6,576 nt of DNA from Planctomycetes bacterium RBG_13_46_10 (GTDB lineage: Bacteria; Planctomycetota; Phycisphaerae; Sedimentisphaerales; Anaerobacaceae), in contig MHYD01000074.1 in the NCBI GenBank assembly GCA_001824645.1, positions 1,159 through 7,734 on the forward strand, read 5' to 3'. Made by a program: the position numbers and the translations under genes. The notes under the pieces are model-generated. The model worked only from the letters and a program-made list of their open reading frames with translations. It ran no database searches and was not told the DNA's origin. Of the stretch, positions 4,106 to 6,576 are shown in pieces (the first letter of the stretch is position 1; each line of letters begins with the position of its first letter).

Positions 4106-5914
4106 ATGAGTTCAAAACTCATCATATCTGTAACTATTATCGTACTTTCGGTTAGTAATCCAGCTTTTGCAGACAGACAGTTGGATAAATCAGAAACTCT
4201 GCAAATCTTCCAAACGTTAACAAACCAGCCTAAAAAGACCTGGATATCCGCAGGTACAATCGAAGCGACACACACAGAATATAGAGCTCCAAAAACAACA
4301 AATTCGGCGGAGATAAACAACCAAATAAATAAGGAGATTAAGGAGTATCAAAATAATACGAATAAGAGGGAATTGACACAAGAGCTGCAAAAGATGAAGC
4401 TTGATGCCATCCCGTTTAATGTCCGTTACAGATTATCCAATGAATATGTAATGAATTCCAAGGAAATCATCAGGTTTGAGGGGGATAAATTTTACTGGGA
4501 AATCAATGTTATCTCACGTGCCGATTCTATAAAACTGCCTGCGGACCTGGAAGGCAATTTTATGACCGAGGAGTTCAACCTGAGCTGGAATAAAAGCCGT
4601 TCGTTCACCTGGGATGGCGATAAATACACTATTTCCCTTCTATCCATGAATTACGCGATAGTTGATTCGACAGGCAGCACTCCTCATGTTGTCAATGGTG
4701 TCCTAACAGCAGGAATTATTCCATGGGGGTATGGCGATTATACATATAATCAGCTTTCAGCTGCCGAATTTTCTGCAGAAGAGAGAGATATTAATAAACA
4801 GACTCAGGTGCACTTGACTTTCAACACCTCGGATGGCACAAAGATTATTTGCGTTTTGGCCCCGGAGATGAATTATGCAGCATTATCTTGCTCGATAGAT
4901 AAGCCGAGTGATTCCGTTATTCAGCAGCGATATAGTGGTTATCGGTTAATATCAGGACAATGGATTCCTGCTACCATTTCGATTGAGCAATATGACAGCC
5001 GCTCAAACAAGCTATTAGCGTCTGACCTCTGGAACTTAACTAAGATCAGTGATGCTACCCCTGCAGTTTCAAGTTTTATCGCCGAATATCAACACGATGC
5101 GTCAATAGAGTATAGCTCTTCTGTTACCGATAAACCTGTAATGTATCGTTACTCAAATATTGCTGATGTGGACTTACTCTTGGGTGAAAAATTAGCGTAC
5201 GCGGCATCCGAGGGCTCACAGCCGCAGAACTGTGCGACAGCCGCATTAAAATACACTATTTCACGGTTTGGTAAGACTGTAAACGACCGACAGCTTGCGC
5301 AACTGGTGAGTAATGCAGATGGAACAACGAATTTATATGCAATGAAGCAGTTTGTACAGGGCCTCGGATTATACAGCCGCGTTGTTCAAACCGACCTCGC
5401 GGCTCTAAAGAATTTATCCGGCTGCAAAGCGATTCTGCATATTCCCGGGAAGAACCATTTTGTTGTACTCGACCAAATTGATGATAAAAGCGTATGGCTT
5501 GTAGATCTATCAAGTAATCAATTTTATTACCACACTGATATTAACGTTTTTGGCATGGATTGGACCGAAGGCATAGCCCTTTTAATTTCCGACAAACCTA
5601 TAAAATTACAAAACGGCTTTATTGAGATTGCTGATAACCAGCTTCGCAATATAATCGGTGCTTCAGGCTATACCTGCACCTACCTCTACCAGGAATATGA
5701 TGTTGTATATTGTGGTTATTTAGCCGGTGAGTGTTTTGGCTACTACGAGCAGTATTTTGAGCGATGGGGCTGTGAATATGCAACGAGCGGCAGTTGTACA
5801 AACTCTAAGATGCTTAGGATGATTGAATCGCCCTGTATTAATAGTCCATACGATCCTGAATCCTGTACTGTAACGGGAACATGGTATGGCTCTTTTATGT
5901 TGGCATGTCAATAG
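4106..5914 (+). CDS. Secreted C39-type cysteine peptidase with internal double-glycine-like site and eight-cysteine tail
   Basis: This 602-residue protein has four parts. A signal peptide ends in AFA at 20-22. Residues 23-360 are not recognised: a charged, probably helical stretch at 66-98, then beta-rich sequence including GQWIPATISIEQYDS (284-298). Residues 370-496 form a C39-type papain-like peptidase with Cys376 (QPQNCATAAL), His451 (GKNHFVVL) and Asp467 (VWLVDLSS), closing in DWTEGIALLIS. The expected Gly after the catalytic Cys is Ala, and the oxyanion Gln is Gln372 or Gln374 rather than the usual spacing. Residues 508-519 (IADNQLRNIIGA) match the double-glycine leader pattern. Residues 520-602 carry eight cysteines (524, 536, 543, 556, 564, 577, 587, 601). 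C39 domains normally sit in the cytosol on ABC exporters; here none is present and the signal peptide puts the domain outside the membrane. A pseudopilin-like gene follows after 90 bases. The peptidase fold is sure; self-processing is inference. Confidence 0.88.
   Translation: MSSKLIISVTIIVLSVSNPAFADRQLDKSETLQIFQTLTNQPKKTWISAGTIEATHTEYRAPKTTNSAEINNQINKEIKEYQNNTNKRELTQELQKMKLDAIPFNVRYRLSNEYVMNSKEIIRFEGDKFYWEINVISRADSIKLPADLEGNFMTEEFNLSWNKSRSFTWDGDKYTISLLSMNYAIVDSTGSTPHVVNGVLTAGIIPWGYGDYTYNQLSAAEFSAEERDINKQTQVHLTFNTSDGTKIICVLAPEMNYAALSCSIDKPSDSVIQQRYSGYRLISGQWIPATISIEQYDSRSNKLLASDLWNLTKISDATPAVSSFIAEYQHDASIEYSSSVTDKPVMYRYSNIADVDLLLGEKLAYAASEGSQPQNCATAALKYTISRFGKTVNDRQLAQLVSNADGTTNLYAMKQFVQGLGLYSRVVQTDLAALKNLSGCKAILHIPGKNHFVVLDQIDDKSVWLVDLSSNQFYYHTDINVFGMDWTEGIALLISDKPIKLQNGFIEIADNQLRNIIGASGYTCTYLYQEYDVVYCGYLAGECFGYYEQYFERWGCEYATSGSCTNSKMLRMIESPCINSPYDPESCTVTGTWYGSFMLACQ
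5627..5662 (+). other. Internal double-glycine-type cleavage motif in the C39 protein
   Basis: Encodes residues 508-519, IADNQLRNIIGA. Against the leader consensus L-S-x2-E-L-x2-I-x-G-G/A it matches L at -7, I at -4, G at -2 and A at -1. It has the conservative changes I for L at -12, A for S at -11 and Q for E at -8. The site lies after the peptidase domain and before the first cysteine of the tail. Confidence 0.5.
5663..5911 (+). other. Eight-cysteine C-terminal domain (possible released cargo)
   Basis: Encodes residues 520-602, 83 residues, rich in Tyr, Gly and Ser, with eight cysteines at 524, 536, 543, 556, 564, 577, 587 and 601. The even number and wide, regular spacing fit up to four disulfide bonds in an extracytoplasmic protein. 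The rest of the mature chain, over 490 residues, has only four cysteines including the catalytic one. No known fold was recognised. Confidence 0.55.
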
Positions 5915-5968
5915 CAGGCTAAATCGGCAGGATATTTTTCTTGTGCCTTATTTTGCACGCAGTTGGGA

Positions 5969-5996
5969 TTGACTCGCAGAAAAAACAATCTAAAAT
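5969..5996 (+). promoter_or_regulatory. Sigma70-like promoter abutting the pseudopilin start
   Basis: TTGACT (5969-5974) and TAAAAT (5991-5996) are spaced by 16 bases, each matching five of six consensus positions. Only eight bases separate the -10 box from the ATG at 6005, so transcription would begin at or next to the start codon, giving a leaderless or nearly leaderless message. Confidence 0.45.
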
Positions 5997-6004
5997 AGGG
6001 CAGT

Positions 6005-6576
6005 ATGAGATGCAGAGCCTTTACCCTCATTGAACTGCTTGTGGTAATTGGTATAATTGCTCTTTTAACAGCCATATTGATTCCTTCATTGAGATATTCA
6101 AGGCAACAAACTCAAACGGTCTTGTGCCGCTCTAATATAAGACAACTGACTATTGGTTTGATTGCTTATGAAGCCGAGACCGGCAATTTCCCTTATTCGA
6201 TTGACGGCACTGTAAAAGAGCCGCCTCCCGGTGGATACCCCGGAAATTTTCAATATGACAGAGTTGGATGGTGGTGGTTTAATTTTATAGCAGATTGCAT
6301 AAAAACCACTCGTGACAAGGGGGTAGTTTGGTGCCCGGCAAGAAAGATAAAAGGCAGCAGCATTAAAAACAATATCCTGTGCGGAAATTACGGCGTTAAC
6401 CAGTCTATATGTAAAAGCGCACAAGGCAGAAAAAGTCAGGCGGAATTTATCGGAAAGCCGTTACGAACAGCGGATATACAACATCTAAGTGAGACTCTGC
6501 TGGTAGTTGATGCCGGTTACAGTTTGATAAACTGGTGGCATGTTACGGATAAACCTCCAGTCACCCTGGGCGGTGT
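6005..6576 (+). CDS. Pseudopilin-like protein with prepilin-type N-terminus (partial, runs off right edge)
   Basis: The visible 190 residues begin MRCRA, then FTLIELLVVIGIIALLTAIL, a prepilin peptidase site with Phe at +1 and Glu at +5 of the mature protein and the usual membrane-spanning helix. The residue at -1 is Ala5 instead of the more common Gly; the leader is only five residues. Then comes CRSNIRQLTIGLIAYEAETGNFP (41-63), the standard amphipathic helix and turn of the planctomycete and verrucomicrobial PulG-like family, followed by a Cys-containing globular part (VWCPARK at 108-114, NYGVNQS, SETLLVVDAG at 162-171). These proteins are inserted in the inner membrane and processed by prepilin peptidase; their role in this phylum is largely unknown. 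The start follows GGG by four bases, with an in-frame TAG just upstream. The gene lies 90 bases after the C39 protein on the same strand but has its own candidate promoter. Confidence 0.88.
   Translation, partial: MRCRAFTLIELLVVIGIIALLTAILIPSLRYSRQQTQTVLCRSNIRQLTIGLIAYEAETGNFPYSIDGTVKEPPPGGYPGNFQYDRVGWWWFNFIADCIKTTRDKGVVWCPARKIKGSSIKNNILCGNYGVNQSICKSAQGRKSQAEFIGKPLRTADIQHLSETLLVVDAGYSLINWWHVTDKPPVTLGG

Noticed and set aside
4057..4320. Minus-strand ORF over the start of the C39 gene
   Set aside because: It lies antisense to the signal peptide region and promoter of a well-supported gene.
5256..5911. Three minus-strand ORFs within the C39 gene
   Set aside because: All lie opposite the conserved peptidase and cysteine-rich coding frame and read as low-complexity shadows.
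5915..6004. Terminator after the C39 gene
   Set aside because: Only a four-pair GTGC / GCAC stem is present, with no T run after it, so it is not enough to call.
6098..6424. Minus-strand ORF opposite the pseudopilin-like gene
   Set aside because: The plus strand has the unmistakable prepilin N-terminus and family helix; this is its shadow.
1..6576. tRNA, rRNA, CRISPR array, transposase or phage genes
   Set aside because: I read for tRNA arms, spaced repeats and transposase motifs on both strands and saw none.

Overview
This 6.6 kb window looks like a chromosomal segment of a planctomycete, most likely of the class Phycisphaerae (Sedimentisphaerales-like). Three things suggest this: a secreted protein ending in the doubled EF-hand, dockerin-like module typical of that group; a pseudopilin-type protein with the FTLIELLVVIGII N-terminus that this group carries in many copies; and moderate-to-low GC with only some starts preceded by clear Shine-Dalgarno (SD) sites. 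The assignment is an inference from family style, not from a marker gene.

Left half (minus strand). A WYL-family transcriptional regulator (1735-2733) is followed by a poorly supported 115-residue ORF (1226-1573) and a 59-residue membrane protein (1022-1201). These two small ORFs both have strong SD sites and lie 24 nt apart. Further on is a cobalamin-binding-domain-like protein (735 to beyond the left edge) that lacks the usual axial histidine. The roughly 290 bases ahead of it hold two 10-bp inverted repeats and no gene.

Right half (plus strand). A secreted dockerin-type protein (3167-3880) ends in a terminator-like hairpin. Next, with its own promoter and a strong SD site, is a 602-residue secreted protein (4106-5914). 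It has a signal peptide, a long unrecognised N-terminal region, a C39-type cysteine peptidase domain, and a C-terminal domain with eight cysteines. Ninety bases further on, a pseudopilin-like gene begins (6005) and runs off the right edge. A good sigma70-like promoter almost touches its start codon.

The most interesting observation is inside the 602-residue protein. Directly between the C39 peptidase domain and the eight-cysteine tail lies a stretch (residues 508-519, ending QLRNIIGA) that fits the double-glycine leader consensus cut by C39 peptidases. The chain therefore reads as peptidase, cleavage signal and disulfide-type cargo fused in one secreted polypeptide. This is a hypothesis from motif reading. 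A second point of interest is the cobalamin-type sensor, in which both cofactor-contacting motifs are altered.
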